From: Muricea muricata
Lineage: Eukaryota > Cnidaria > Anthozoa > Malacalcyonacea > Plexauridae
DNA: 64,000 bases
Direction of reading: 5' to 3'
Assembly: GCA_963855995.1 (NCBI GenBank)
Contig: OY979726.1
Span: forward strand, 1,638,501 to 1,702,500
The notes below the pieces were generated by a model. That model was given only the letters and a program-made list of their open reading frames with translations, had not been told where the DNA came from and ran no database searches. Made by a program: the position numbers and the translations under genes. Below, in pieces: positions 1-12,310 of this stretch (the stretch's first letter is position 1; each line of letters begins with the position of its first letter).

Positions 1-40
1 ATGTAAAAGAAAGTTACAGCTGTCTATTTTATTTCTCTAG

Positions 41-638
41 CAGAGGATAAAGAATTCTACATATGGGGAAAGTTAAATCAATCGTTATATTCCCGCTTAC
101 CAAAGAAGGTAGTTTATAGAAAAGTATAAAATAACATTTGCTTTGAATTTTCGGAAAGATGTTAAAGAGATAAGACCCTTAATAAGAGATAAGACCCTTA
201 ATAAGAGATAAGACCCTTAATAAGAGATTAGACCTCTCAGTAAGAGATGATCCTTAGTGGATCTCTAGGAAAAACAGTTTAGAACTGATAGAGCTATCCA
301 GTATAAATAAAGTTAGTTTAGTTTAGGTTTCCTTCTGTAGTAACACTGGATCAATAAGAGATGATCCTTACTGGATCTCTAGGAAGAACAGTTTAGAACT
401 GATAGAACTATCCAGTATAAATAAAGTTAGTTTTGTTTAGGTCTCGTCCTGTAGTAACACTGGATCAATAAGAGATGAGATCTCTTTACTAGATCTCTAG
501 GAAAAACAGTTTAGAAATGATAGAGCTATCTAGTCAATACATTTTTTTAAATTTTTATTTTTGCAGGTTGACCTCCCTTCCAATGTACTGAAGATGGGTT
601 GTGGTATTGACCACATGGCAGTTATTGTTGATGAATAA
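41..638 (+). CDS. RCC1-repeat protein, last two exons (partial)
   Basis: Two exons of a gene that enters from the left. Exon 41-108 follows an acceptor (TTTCTCTAG) and reads EDKEFYIWGKLNQSLYSRLP before KK and a GT donor at 109. Exon 567-638 follows TTTTTGCAG and reads VDLPSNVLKMGCGIDHMAVI, then VDE and TAA. The outgoing phase of the first (0) matches the incoming phase of the second. YIWGK followed by a 'GCG-x-D-H-x-AVI' strand is the signature of an RCC1 beta-propeller blade, and here it closes the protein. RCC1 domains act as guanine-exchange factors or protein-binding propellers; which family member this is cannot be told from two exons. The 458-bp intron is filled with the 113-bp minisatellite. 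Everything upstream lies outside the window. Confidence 0.72.
168..540. repeat. Minisatellite family C (about 113 bp unit), with a 19-bp sub-array
   Basis: Begins with three to four copies of a 19-bp unit (TAAGAGATAAGACCCTTAA), then about 2.5 copies of a unit of roughly 113 bp containing the landmarks AACACTGGATCAATAAGAGA, GATGATCCTTACTGGA, GAACAGTTTAGAACTGATAG and AGTATAAATAAAGTTAG. The same unit recurs at 9185-9500, 24660-25105, 26660-26905 and 30085-30575. This copy lies in the intron of the RCC1-repeat gene. Confidence 0.9.
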
Positions 639-704
639 TCTAACACTATAGAGCATGTTTCCTCTAAAGATTCATTGAGAAAAAAACTATTAAAAATGCA
701 CTTT

Positions 705-905
705 GCGTTAATGTGGTTTCAAATGAGGTTTGTTACAACTTGTCAGACTTGTTACAACTTGCAGCAAGCCTGTGGATAACAAGTTTTGACAATCAACTTG
801 CAACAAGTCTGTTGCAAAACAAACGTGTCGTCAACAAGCTATCGCAAGCCATGCCAGTGCGTCCTGATATAGGCTTGTTGACAACAACTCTGATTCAACA
901 TGGAG
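705..905. repeat. Dispersed family A element (ACAAGTTGT-rich)
   Basis: Built of short interrupted palindromes such as TTGTTACAACTTGCAGCAAG, CTGTGGATAACAAG and GACAATCAACTTGCAAC. Related copies, some in the opposite orientation, occur at about 10595-10845, 16990-17290 (interrupted), 19570-19770, 36590-36800 and 39060-39440. No protein capacity. It resembles a non-autonomous DNA transposon or MITE family; the boundaries are approximate. Confidence 0.7.
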
Positions 906-2714
906 AACAGAATAATTTTCAAAACAGTGAAAGTCAGACAATGAGACATTCTAATCACATGATTTTGGCAAGATGGCTTACGAGACTTTCAAACAGTGAA
1001 AAGACAATGGAACATTCTGCTGACTAGATCTTGACTGGGTGACATGGGGAACAGTGAGATTTTCCAAACGATAAGACAATGGAACATTCTCATGACCAGA
1101 TCATGACTGGATCACATGGAGAACAGTGAGATTTTCAAACCAATGAGAAGAGAGTGGAACATTCTTAGCACCGGATATGCCAGAGTGGCATGGAAAATAA
1201 TAAGATTTTGAAAACAAAGAAAACATATAGAGTTAAAAAGAAGACTTTGATGATTGGACCATAACTACATCAGTGACAAAAATTCCGTGCTGAAAATGAA
1301 TTAGCTACTAATCTCTATGCTTGCAAATCGATCCATCTCAACCGAAAGATTTGAATTGAATACGAAAAGATAAACGCAATTAATAACAGTCCCTTCTTTT
1401 CATCTTGACAAATCTTAATTGAATTTTTCAAGTAGCTGGAATATGTGAAGTGTCGCAAGGTGTTCGATTAAGTGATTTCGTCTGTGTTGACACGGATGAA
1501 AGGACTTGATTTCTTATGCTCCAAGAATGATTAAAATTAATCGAGGTTCGTCAATAATTGCATGAACGACTGCGTCACGACAAAAAGCTCACAGGATGTC
1601 CAGCTTTAAACCTATTATCCCCCGAAGATATTCCAATTTAATGAATTAGCAGATGAAATTGTGTCTTAATTGTGTTAGGAATCTAAAACCGTTCCACATT
1701 TAATTTCACGAAGCGGGTAACTGGGTCACGTTTTTTTGTGATGACAGCTATAGGATCCGTTGTAGGAAAGTTGAATAGAGTTAACCATCGGATAGTGGTT
1801 TTTAACTATATTTTGTACCTTTCTAAATATATGTTCAATACCTGTTCAATACTCATATTAATGTTCAGTAATTTAAGTCCATGCAATATCCTTGGTGTCA
1901 TTGCTTTTCATGTCTTTCTGTGGCAGTTGAAAAAAACACTATCCTGCAGATAGCTCTATTCACCTTAGGTACAACCACGCTGCTCTAAGATTTTTGCGTG
2001 GGTATAAATTCTGTATTGTCAAGAATTTGTAAAATATTTTTGAGGAAATTATAATCCATTTAGCTTTTAGTCTCGAAGAAACGACTTCAAATTACTCCTG
2101 TATAGGGAAATTTAAAACTTTAAGAGTGCAATGCAGATGTTAAGAGCGGTCAGTTTTTTAAAAAAATTCTATGAGGAGAGATTTTAATACCAAGCAGATG
2201 TAACCGCCGTTTCTTTAACGTCTTCTGTAACAGGCAAATAATCACATAGGCTTGAAATTTTCACATGTACACGTAGGTAACTTAAATTTTGCGCATTCTA
2301 AATGCTTGATAAAATTAAATGTTAAAGCTATTGCAGATAGAAAGAATTTCGACAGAAAGCTATGTTTTACATCGCTATATCCCAGGGCAACCGGCTTGAA
2401 TTTAGGCAGCTTTATATTATTGGAATTCGAGTCTCGAACAGGCCGAAAAATTGTGCAAAATTTTCGCTCGAACTTTTCAATTCGCGGAAACATTTTAACA
2501 TATCGTTTCCATGGTTTCGCTTAGCGCAAAATGTGATAAACTGATAAAGTTTCCTTCAAAATGATGTGTTGTGCTGAGTTGCAGCTGCATGCGTGTCTCC
2601 TTATCGTAAAGAGGTCGGTTCGTTCATCTGATGTTTTTAATCATGTTTTGACTATAGTTGACTTTGATTTTGCATTTGAATTTAGCTTCGATTATTAAAA
2701 TGAAAGAAAGTCAC

Positions 2715-3190
2715 AAAACGACAATTGAGAGTTACACGAGAGTTTACCAGAGTTGAGAAGCGCGAGTTTGCATGGATGAGAGTCTCCTCAACTCCTGTGT
2801 CCTAGTCAAAAAACGAAGTGTTGCAGGAGAGTTGAGAAGTGAGAGTTTATATGAGAATTTTCTCAACTCTCATGACGTGGTCAAACGAGAACGAGAGTTG
2901 CATGAGAGTTGACAAGCGAGAGTTTGTATGAGAGTTTTCTCAACTCTCATGTCTTGGTCAAACGATAACAAGAGTTACATGAGAGTTGATGACAGTTGAG
3001 AAGTGAGAGTTTGTATGCATGAGAGTTTTCTCAACTCTAATGTCCTGGTTTAACGAGAACAGGAGTTACATGAAAGTTGACAAGCGAGAGTTTGTATGAG
3101 AGTTTTCTCAACACTGATGTCCTGGCCAAACGAGAACAAGAGTTGCATGCGAGTTGACAAGCAAAAGTTTTTATGAGAGTTTTCTGAAAG
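2715..3190. repeat. Minisatellite family B (about 75-88 bp unit)
   Basis: Five to six diverged units containing GAGAGTTTTCTCAACTCTCA and GTCAAACGAGAAC. Each unit is internally palindromic around the GAGAGTTTTCTCAACTCTC core. The reverse-orientation form occurs in two introns of the carboxypeptidase gene (23268-23565 and 27095-27415), and a decayed single unit lies near 46920-47080. Confidence 0.9.
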
Positions 3191-3508
3191 TTACATGAAA
3201 TAATAACAAGTTACAATTATTATCAATGAAAGTTTCGTGTGTAAGGTTAAACGTGACCATACAAGCGATGCAGGTGATTAGCGAAAGTTTACACTAGCAC
3301 GAGAGATTTGTGTCATGTCCAGCTGAAGTGTAAGAAACTTACGTGCGATTCAAGCAGATTCTCGACTGAACATAAACACACAATCGTCTCATGAGTGACA
3401 TACGAGCTAGTGTCGTGCGTCAGACATTAGCAAACACAGCAGTTTCATTGTTTCAAAACGGTCGCGCATTACAAGTTCATGAAAACATTGCGCAGTCGGC
3501 TTATGGCC

Positions 3509-3702
3509 CTGTCATACGATGCAATTTTTCTTGCAACTTGCAATGCAATTCTACTCTTGGGAGATGTAAAATTGGCAAATACAAGTTTCCATCAACGTTT
3601 GCTGATGTATTTCTAACATACCAAACATTTGTCACAAATTTACATCTCTTAAGAGTATAGAATTGCGTTGCAAGTTGCAAGAAAAATTGCACCGTGTGAC
3701 AG
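3509..3702. mobile_element. Foldback element (MITE-like), about 65-bp arms
   Basis: The left arm 3509-3573 (starting CTGTCATACGATGCAATTTT) is the imperfect reverse complement of the right arm 3638-3702 (ending AAATTGCACCGTGTGACAG), around a centre of about 64 bp. A related, shorter-armed copy lies at 43780-43925. The two ORFs across it on opposite strands are by-products of the palindrome. Confidence 0.8.
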
Positions 3703-5299
3703 AGCATTAATTACGGAAGGGGTTGTCTTTGAGTTGAAGTTCAAAGAAAAAAATAAAAGTTAGGATTCAAATAAAATAGTTGCAGTTCAGGAGAGCTGCT
3801 CTGAATTGCGCCGTAGAGCGCAGGTCGATCTGTTCCATAGTCGAGGGCGTTTCGAGGACTCACTATAATTTAAGACTCATGTATACAATACGTAACATAT
3901 GATCACGGAACACAGCTACGATGAAAAGGATCAGTCAGGGGATAATCCCATTCCACACCGATGACATTTTCTGTGGGAGGAAAAAAATCACCGGGAAAAG
4001 TCTACAACTTAAGGCCGTCTCCAGTTAAGAGTTTTCTTCTTATGTACTAAAGTCTAAATCCATTTCGATGAGTATTGCATTTGAAACAAATAAATGCTTT
4101 CATGCAGAAAATTGAACATTTCGTGCGACTTAGCATGCTTTGGAGATTATATTCAAATATGAATTATTTAAATTTAGAAGAGTTTAAACTTATACGCAAG
4201 GTAGCTATAGCAAAATACGCGCAACTTAGAAACAGCCCTTATAAAGTACAGCGTAATTTAGACGCTTGGAGTAGCTGACTTAATTTAATATCTCGAACTA
4301 ACTGCCAGTGTGGGTAGTGCAGTCAAAAGCATACGAAAACATAGGATCTCTTACTCTCTGAAACAATACAAACAGAATTCGACCGTTTCTATGGGTTTTT
4401 ACTCCAATCTGTTTAGATCGTTTCCCGTAGTGAAATTAACGATGCAAAATTTTTGTGCGCTCAAAATGTTTTTAAACAAATATGTTACGAGCCTGAAGAC
4501 AAAGCCAGAATTGAATGCCTGCCGTTCAGAGCTTTGATATTGACCCTGGTTTAAAGATTTCATCAGCGAAACACCGACTCTATACGCAAACTGATAAAAT
4601 TATTCAGTTTATTCAAAAATTATTCAAATTACTCCTATACATTCATGAAAACTCGCTAAATTTTCTGCCTACGCCCCTTTTCCGCACTCATAGTTAAAGT
4701 GGCCACGATCTGTGCACGGAAAATGGGAATATACACGCGCCTTCTGATGAAATCATAAAACCTCGTTATTTCTGAGCGCACTTTAAGGGCATATCGGATC
4801 GGTTGGCCTAATAATGTTTGATTATGCAAATGAATATATCAATAAACTATATTTAACGTATTTATAACTCGGAACTGGGCCACATTGCTTTTAATTACGA
4901 AGCGACATAACGTCGACTTGAATATAATATTTCACGATCACGTATACCTGAATGCATCCTTGTTGTGGATCGGGAATTATGAAAAAATGCTCGACCATTC
5001 GGTAAGTTTGACCCTCAAAGGGAACCTATATATTCTTTATGATTTCATGGCTTGCTTCCGATCTCATAAGATAGTAGTAAGGTAAACCTCCATATGTTAT
5101 CATCGGAAATGCCTGAAAAAGGTATATAATATAAATACGTTAAATATATAAATACGTTAAATATGCTTACATTTCGTATTTCGACAGCTTACATTTTGTA
5201 TCTTCTCAAACGTGTAATTTAAAAAATACCTCAACTCGCAGTTTATTTAGTGCAGATTACTCTTTTCGTGATCCCCCCCCCCCTCCCCACTTTTGATAC

Positions 5300-5460
5300 C
5301 GGCTTTTTCAAGTAGTTCAGACCTAAAACACGACAGCTAATTGTAGAATACTACCTTCACTGGAGCACCACGTTTGAGATATCTTTTCAAGTAGTTCATA
5401 CACTAACCACGACAGCTTACTTTACAATACGATCCCGCAGCAAAACGTTTGAGTAGTATA
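5300..5460 (-). repeat. Minisatellite family H, reverse-orientation copies
   Basis: About two units with CAAGTAGTTCA, CACGACAGCT, AGAATACTACCTTCACTGGA and ACGTTTGAGATATCTTTT. They are the reverse complement of the units at 26145-26340 in intron 9 of the carboxypeptidase gene. Confidence 0.75.
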
Positions 5461-8400
5461 TTTTACCAGAATTGTTCATGCAGGCACTAACAGCACGGCA
5501 GATTGTTTTAGGTCGACATAAAAAATCGTCAATCGTGCTGGCAAATACAAAAGCATAATACACCGGCTTATAGCAGAACAATTTCAGATTCCCACGTAGC
5601 CGCTTGCGCTAAGTGTTCTATCCAAAAATTGCGTTCAAATTAAGACCGACCACACACTGCCAACCAAGGCATTCACCAAGAAGAGAAAATTCGTTTTAAA
5701 AATTTATGCACCAAAGTTCTTTCTCCTCGCTGTATCGACGGACCGTTAACACGCTTTAATAACAGTTTATATGTGTTTGTATACATATTTTAAGATGGCA
5801 AATGTGCAACTTATAATCAAAGGTGGCCGGCTCATAAAAATCAAATTTCATATCAGTGGTTCCATATCGACGGTTCAACAGATTTGCATCTCGCGCAGAC
5901 GAAACATTGATATCAAGTAAAGTTTTTTTATTATTTTAGCACAAGGGAAGCCAGTTGAACGATAAGGCAAAACTAGATGTAGTTTGAGCAATGAACTTGT
6001 TATTTGAAGAGAAGCAAGTCAAAGTGCCGCGCTAGAAATAGAATACAAATAAAAACGCGACGCTAAATTATAAAATTCCTTCTTCAAATTTGTCGATAAT
6101 TCTTGAGTCTGCGAATAGATGAAACATTATTATTCTATTCTGTTCTAAAACAAGTTGTTCAAAACTGATTTAGTGTAAACCATGAGTTAAAAATATTTAA
6201 CTTACTGTTTCGGTTTGTGTATGTTTCAACACATACCCCTCCAAAACGTGAGTAAAGAAAATTCCACGCATGCAAGATTCATGCATGAAACAATATTTTC
6301 TGGCACAATGAAAGTTTGCTTGGAAAAATTACTACCCCCCCCCCCCCCAATTGCTATAGAGATATAGACGGCTCAAATTCTACAAATTCTAGCGTCACCC
6401 AGTTGAGGCGGCAGTCGAAATTTCAACAAAATAATTAAATAATGCTTAATCTGCTTTCGAAAACCTTATAAACTGAAATGAAATGAAATGATCTGCTGAA
6501 ACAACGCGACCGCACAAAGCTTGATTTTGAGACATAGCTCCCAGTACGTATAAGTCAAAACATGCGGTAGCATGTGGAAAAATTTAGAGTCCTAACAAAA
6601 CAGAATACAGAACCACTATAGCATCATGCAATTATGCCCTGCGTCTAAGTTTACACGGTTTTGGATATTGTGTCTGCGCCGAATGGCGAATTACGTTCAA
6701 ATTGTAGACAGCCGCAACAAAAATACGAACGAGGAATTGACGTTAATTCGTGCGCGTCCATGCGTAAGCTATCAAATTAACGTTTTTTATTGAGCGCTCA
6801 AATGACGTTTGTAACGGGGCTAGCGTCCCGGACATAGGACTTCCTCAAAGACGACAGGATTAAAAACTGCACTTTTTTGGTTTGTTGCCTACTCACATCT
6901 CAAAATTAAGGGAATTACGGGAAACCTACATTAAAGTAACAAAGATGCATGCATCTTGCCGAGAATGTAGGAAAGATCTTGACAGGATCATGTGTCTCAT
7001 TGACTCGCATAAGGATTTTCACTTTACATGCAAATGATTCTTTTGATCCTCACTGTCATGTTTATTACTCTAACGTGCAAACATATTTTTAGACCGGGAA
7101 GCAGCATGTCATGTGGAAATGTGTGTTTTTTCAAAAGCGTATTGTTGTGTAACATATATTTATGCACGATATTGACTTCAACGACATTAATAAGTAGAAA
7201 ATTCCTTGTCTCATTTACACAGAAACTTCGTCCGTGTTAATCTTCCATAATCTCGCCTCGCTTGATTTTTTTATGGTCTGTATACTGTCATTACTGATTA
7301 TAATTCGTAACCTTTTAATGCACGCAGAATGATAAGCACTTTTACACCACTTTTGAGAGCCGCTATATTTATATGCAGACGAAGTTACTTTTTGGCGAAA
7401 TCGTTCGCAAATGGTGCATCATGAAGTAGATCTATAGGGAAATGAAAATTTTTAGCAAGCACGGCAGTCATTACAGGAGGCCTATACTACCACTGAAGGC
7501 TTGTTGCCTTGGAGTTATCAAGTCGATATCATGATGCGTTAATTTGCATCGCTTGCACTGCCTTGATGATAACAAGCTTGATAATTGAACAAGCTCAATT
7601 AACGTAATGACGAATTTGTTGTCGTCAAAATCTACACCTTGCTGTTTACAACTTGCATCAAGTTTGTTTCGTTTCTAGCTGTGTTGCAGTGGTGTCAGAA
7701 AGATTTTTTAAAATAAAAAAAAATTAAAAAATAAATTTTACTACGAGGGGGAAAAAATTATGTCAGTATACATTGACAAGTTGTCTGTTGTTGCTAAATA
7801 ATACAACTACGCAAGACACAACCTTCTATTGAATATTTATCTGGTATGTAGGAGCACTTCATTTATGACAAATTCCGGACTTCGAAATATTATTTTTAGA
7901 AACCTTGAGGGGGCGGTTACACCCCCTTACCTACTCCCCTGCCGCTAAAACGTACGACTGTTTTGGAGATCCTGCGTCATCATATACTTCAGGCATTCGT
8001 GTATGAATAGACTTGAATAGGTACAATCTAAAAAATTCTTTTGGAATTACAAGCTCATTACAATTGCCACAATCGTAAAAAATGTCATAACATGGAAAAC
8101 TATTCGTATACGTCCTAAATGCAACACTTCGTGGCCACTTAATCAGCGTCTATAATGTCCTCTTGTTAAAATTATATTGTCCAGTTTTTCCCCTAGCATA
8201 TAATTTTTGGGCCCGCAATAATTAGTTTCAAACTGTTGCGGTCTCCCGACCTTTCTCACTCTCAGTGTACTTTTACAGGCGAAGCTAAATAAATGAATAA
8301 ATAATAAATAGCTGTGAAAATTCAAACTCGACATGAAAACGAGAGTAAATCTAAAACGAAACATGCATCACAGCTCGGTCAGTCGATACTTTGGGCCACG

Positions 8401-9184
8401 CGCAGTTTCGTAATCAACATCTTTATTAGTAGTACATCTATTTGTTAAATACGTATATTTGCCAATCGTGAACTGATTCTAAAAATATTAACATGCGAGA
8501 AAAAAAGAAGCCACATTTTAGACAAAACAGTCCACAGCTGACAACACATGACACCCGAATTCGAAAATACCCCGACTTCATCAAAACACTCTAGGAAGCT
8601 CAATAAAGCAAATAATATTCTGATATTGGTGCATGTGGTAATATTCTCATCAATCTCAAATTCAATAACTCGTCTTTATTGAATGTCTCGCGCAAATAAA
8701 ATTCAAGTAACATGTGATTAAAGTACACAGGGATTAGTCACTCCCCGCAGTGTTCAGCAAATGATAAGAGTTCCGAGCACATCATATACGAGAAGATTAA
8801 CTTCTGTTCAGATAAATTTGCGACCGCACTTTATCTCGTAAATTATTTATATTGAAGTTTTGATGTACATGAAAGATTTTTCTCGCACGCCGCGAGAGGT
8901 CGGTAAAAATACTAGCAATTTTTGTTGCACAGTTTAGCCAATCAGATTGCCGCTAGTTTAAGCCAACCGTAATCCGGTTTGGAATGAGGAGTAGTAATGC
9001 CACCGCATCGCAGACAGGTTTGAAAGATCATCAGACGATCTGTATGCTAGACTAATTTTTGGTCTAGCAAAAAAAGGAAATTTCCTGAAAGAACATAATA
9101 AAATTAGTGAAATTGCAGAATTTGGTGGCCAATTGCAGAATTGTATAATTGTATTATTTTACGCGCGGAAGTTTAGTCCTCTTC

Positions 9185-9500
9185 TTCAGTGATGCTGGAT
9201 CAAAAAGAGATGATCCTTACTCCATGGACCTCTAGGAAGAACGGTTTAGAGCTGATAGAGCTATTGAGTATAAATAAAGTTAGTTTAGTTTGGGTTTCTT
9301 CCTCTAGTAACACTGGATCAATAAGAGATGATCCTTACTGGACCTTGAGGAAGAACAGTTTAGAACTGATAGAGCTATCCAGCATAAATAAAGTTAGTTT
9401 AGTTCAGGTTTCCTCCTGTAGTAACACGGGATCAATAAGAGATGATCCTCTCTGGACCTCTACGAAGAAATGTTAGAGCAGCATTCAGTATAAATAAAGT
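9185..9500. repeat. Minisatellite family C array
   Basis: About three units of the 113-bp repeat immediately upstream of the GPCR exon, ending about 45 bp before its probable acceptor. The 95-residue ORF here is repeat read-through, not a gene. Confidence 0.9.
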
Positions 9501-9546
9501 TACGGTTTGGCATCGGAATGTGCCTAAATATATTCATTATGTTTAG

Positions 9547-10512
9547 TCAGACACAAGGAACGAAAGCTGTGGTGAAGTTCATGAATTGCCAGCGTTCACA
9601 GCCGTGGCGGGTGGTTGTCTTGCATTGCTTGGTATCCCAGCGAACCTCCTGGTCATAATAGTCGTGAGAAAGACGAAATTGAAGAAATCAACTTTACTCT
9701 ATCTCATACTAAACCTCGCGTTAACGGACATCGTGAATTTGCTGGCGACGGAGTCCTTTATGATTTTCGAAATCATAGTGAGGCCCGTTTGGGGGGTGCA
9801 TTTAGCTTTCGTCCGCTCCATCCTCGTTCCAAACGACGTCGCGATATTAACACTTACCACGATCGCCGTGGAACGCTTCAACGCGCTTGTCCGACCGATG
9901 CGACCCGTTGCGACTATCAGCCGGACGAAAATGTACTCATTTATAGTCCTGATATGGCTTGTAGGAATACTTTTTAGCCTGCCCCCTATCGCAATAACAT
10001 TAGTCCATCGTGTTTCCCATTGCGACCCTGTTAATATCAACTTTGCGTGGCGCACGTTCGAGCTGACGTACAGTATTGTTTCGTTAGCAACGTTTCACGC
10101 TGTTCCGTTGTTTGTCTACAGCTATTGCTATTCGAAAATTATCAAAGGAATCTTCGTTGATCGAACTGTACTTGGCGCAGAAAGCTTTCCGAACGGCGAA
10201 GCTTTGGAAGAGAAGAGAACTTTGGTAAGAACTACGATTTCCGTTACTGTAGTCTTCATCATTTCTTGTACGAGTGCAACGGTTGGGTTAACGGTGAATT
10301 CTTTCGGGAAAGGGAAAGACGTCTTGCCAAAACAATTCCACTCGCTGGTGCTGTTGTTGAAGTGTCTTTCCTCAACGGTGAACCCGTACTTGTACTATTT
10401 GCAGAGCAAGAAATATCGCGCCGAAGTTAAGCAACTTTGTGTAAAATGGAAGGCTAGCACGAAATTAAACTTTGATGAAGAAGGCACAGTGAATATCTTG
10501 TCTGTTGTTTGA
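9547..10512 (+). CDS. Class A (rhodopsin-like) GPCR, single 7TM exon lacking its N-terminal exon
   Basis: One open frame encodes all seven helices. TM1 has GIPANLLVIIVV, TM2 LNLALTDIVNLL (the conserved Asp), and TM3 ends in ERF in place of DRY. TM4 has the conserved Trp in LIWLVGILF, TM5 AVPLFVYSYCYSK, and TM7 VNPYLYYLQSKKY (NPxxY). TM6 (VTVVFIISCTSATVGL) lacks the CWxP motif. The position equivalent to 3.25, normally the disulphide Cys, is His; the ECL2 loop does have a Cys (SHCDP). There is no in-frame ATG between the upstream stop at 9544 and TM1. An acceptor-like TTTAG at 9542-9546 opens the frame SDTRNESCGEVHE, which contains an N-glycosylation sequon (NES), so the start codon is probably in an unseen 5' exon. 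The ligand class cannot be told; it is an orphan receptor. The frame ends at TGA, 10510-10512. Confidence 0.85.
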   Translation, partial: SDTRNESCGEVHELPAFTAVAGGCLALLGIPANLLVIIVVRKTKLKKSTLLYLILNLALTDIVNLLATESFMIFEIIVRPVWGVHLAFVRSILVPNDVAILTLTTIAVERFNALVRPMRPVATISRTKMYSFIVLIWLVGILFSLPPIAITLVHRVSHCDPVNINFAWRTFELTYSIVSLATFHAVPLFVYSYCYSKIIKGIFVDRTVLGAESFPNGEALEEKRTLVRTTISVTVVFIISCTSATVGLTVNSFGKGKDVLPKQFHSLVLLLKCLSSTVNPYLYYLQSKKYRAEVKQLCVKWKASTKLNFDEEGTVNILSVV

Positions 10513-10594
10513 AGGCGCAGAATGTCAACTGCGGTGTTAAATACGCGTTTTGGCAAAACGAGGGGCGTTTTATAAAACGCTCGCACAAAAAACG

Positions 10595-10845
10595 CGCAAT
10601 CTCTTGCAACATCTGGACATCTTGCAACAACAACAACAACAACGTTCGCATGGCTTGTGACAGCTTGTTGACGACAGCTCTGTTGCTAGTTCTCAACAGA
10701 CTAGTTGCAAGTTGATTGTCAAAACTTGTTGATATCCACAGGCTTACTGCAAGTTGTTACAACAAGTTGTACTCCGTAAATGACAAGTCTTTTGCAACTT
10801 GTTGGCAAGCTGGTGTTAACAACTTGCAATAAATCTGTGGATTCC
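10595..10845. repeat. Dispersed family A element, inverted relative to the 705-905 copy
   Basis: Shares GACAGCTTGTTGACGACA, AGTTGCAAGTTGATTGTCAA and CAGGCTTACTGCAAGTTGTT with the reverse complement of the 705-905 copy. It lies just downstream of the GPCR stop codon, so it may form part of the 3' UTR. Confidence 0.7.
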
Positions 10846-12029
10846 TGGCTGTGGAAGGCTCAGTACAGCTTACCATATGACAAAACGTCTCTGTAATCAA
10901 CACTAAATCTTAAATTTATAAAAATTTGTTAAAATAATTTATTGAATTTTGGTTAGATTACAATAATGCAGCGACACAAAATCATTTCTCTCAAGAGGTG
11001 ACACTTTAAGCTGGGGGACGTGATTTTACCCATTTACTGCACTTTCCTTTATGACCTAGTTGTAATATAGACAACATTTTCTCACGTTTATACCTATAGT
11101 TTTTACCATTTTATCATCATCATTGCCTACTTCCCTGTGGTCCACTCGCCAACTGCCAAATCATAATCCTCCATATACAAGTCCATATACACTTCCCTAA
11201 ACCTTCTCATACCTCTACTATATCTAAACTTTTCAAGGAAGTGTAGAAAGGTATTTTTTGAGGAAAGAAGAAGCAAATATGTTAAATGATAAAATCCAAC
11301 CAGATTTGCATGTATATATACTTCTTACGCAAAGTCCGAAGAGTTCAAGAGTTCAAGAGCGTTTCGTTGGGATCTAACCGCCTAATTGAAAGTAAGTTTG
11401 AACTGCTAACTTCCCGAGAAAAGGCCTTTACTAGATTCTGTTTAATGGTTTCTGGCAATGAAAGATTTTATATCTTTCGTGTAAGTTTTATGCAGTCTAT
11501 CCCACTCGTGACGTCATTTAAAAAGACCTAATTATAAAAGAAGATGGCGAATGGGTAGTGTTATCTCTCCTTCAATATTTCTGAAACAAGGCATCTAACC
11601 AAAAATTTAACAACGCATATTACAATTATTACTTCAAAAGTTTGGAAGTCTTCTCGATCGCAAAGGAAAAATATAGAGGATATTACACGGTGGCGCGAAG
11701 ATATGAATATTATTTTCGAGTGGTGAAAACAATATTCTTTACATTATATGGTCAGAAGTCGGGACAAGCGAACAGAAAATCCCGCGGGAAAACACGTGCG
11801 TTTTTCACCCGTTACATATTTTTTCATATCTTCACCAGTGAAAATATGGAAAATATGAGTGTTTTAGTTTATGGTAAAACACCGATATTTAGTAACGTTT
11901 TCTACTGATTTACATACACGTCTTAAAGTTGCAATGTGTAGAAAAAGGTGTTGTATAAGTCACGTAAAAGAACTGTTACGTTTGGGAATTGCATTTGCGT
12001 ACGAAGTGGATCAAACACAATCAAGCACA

Positions 12030-12310
12030 GTTTGGCCTCACCCCGACCAAGGGGATCATCATGTTCCAGTTCGCTGACCGCAACATCAAGGTGTCCAAGG
12101 AGCGGGGAATAATCAAAACTACGAGCAGGACTGGGTGAAAATCAAGAGGTTGATGGTCAATAAGAGGTGGGGAGAGAGATCGACCAGGACAAGAAGTTGA
12201 GCAAGCGATTCATGCGGTCAATACCAAAGAGGTTGCTGGCGTTCATTGATGATGACGGCAGGCAGACATCCAAAGAAGATCATTTCTATGTAGTAAGAGG
12301 AAGAGGATGA
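12030..12310 (+). pseudogene. Frame-broken coding-like relic of unknown family
   Basis: A stretch with higher GC and protein-like composition reads in three successive frames on the plus strand. First comes FGLTPTKGIIMFQFADRNIK followed by VSKERG; after one shift, NYEQDWVKIKRLMVNKRWGE; after a second shift, IDQDKKLSKRFMRSIPKRLL followed by AFIDDDGRQTSKEDHF. A TGA follows. No splice sites separate the segments. I do not recognise the family. It looks like the decayed end of a once-coding sequence or a retrocopy, but chance composition cannot be excluded. Confidence 0.4.

Larger units (their letters stand above)
639..9546. other. Gene-poor, repeat-rich interval
   Basis: No exon with convincing homology, codon bias or paired splice sites seen on either strand. 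Contents: a family A element (about 705-905), minisatellite B (2715-3190), a foldback element (3509-3702), an H-family minisatellite in reverse orientation (about 5300-5460), poly-C tracts near 5274 and 6339, and a family C array (9185-9500). The remainder is AT-rich sequence with only short chance ORFs. Confidence 0.6.

Noticed and set aside
168..540. CRISPR-like array
   Set aside because: Units are contiguous tandem repeats without unique spacers, and the context is a eukaryotic intron.
2242..2544. Overlapping ORFs of 60-90 residues on both strands
   Set aside because: No recognisable domain, no splice partner, and both strands are open equally; AT-rich chance frames.
9189..9476. 95-residue ORF just before the GPCR as its missing N-terminus
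   Set aside because: It is translated family C minisatellite; the same peptide pattern appears wherever the repeat occurs.
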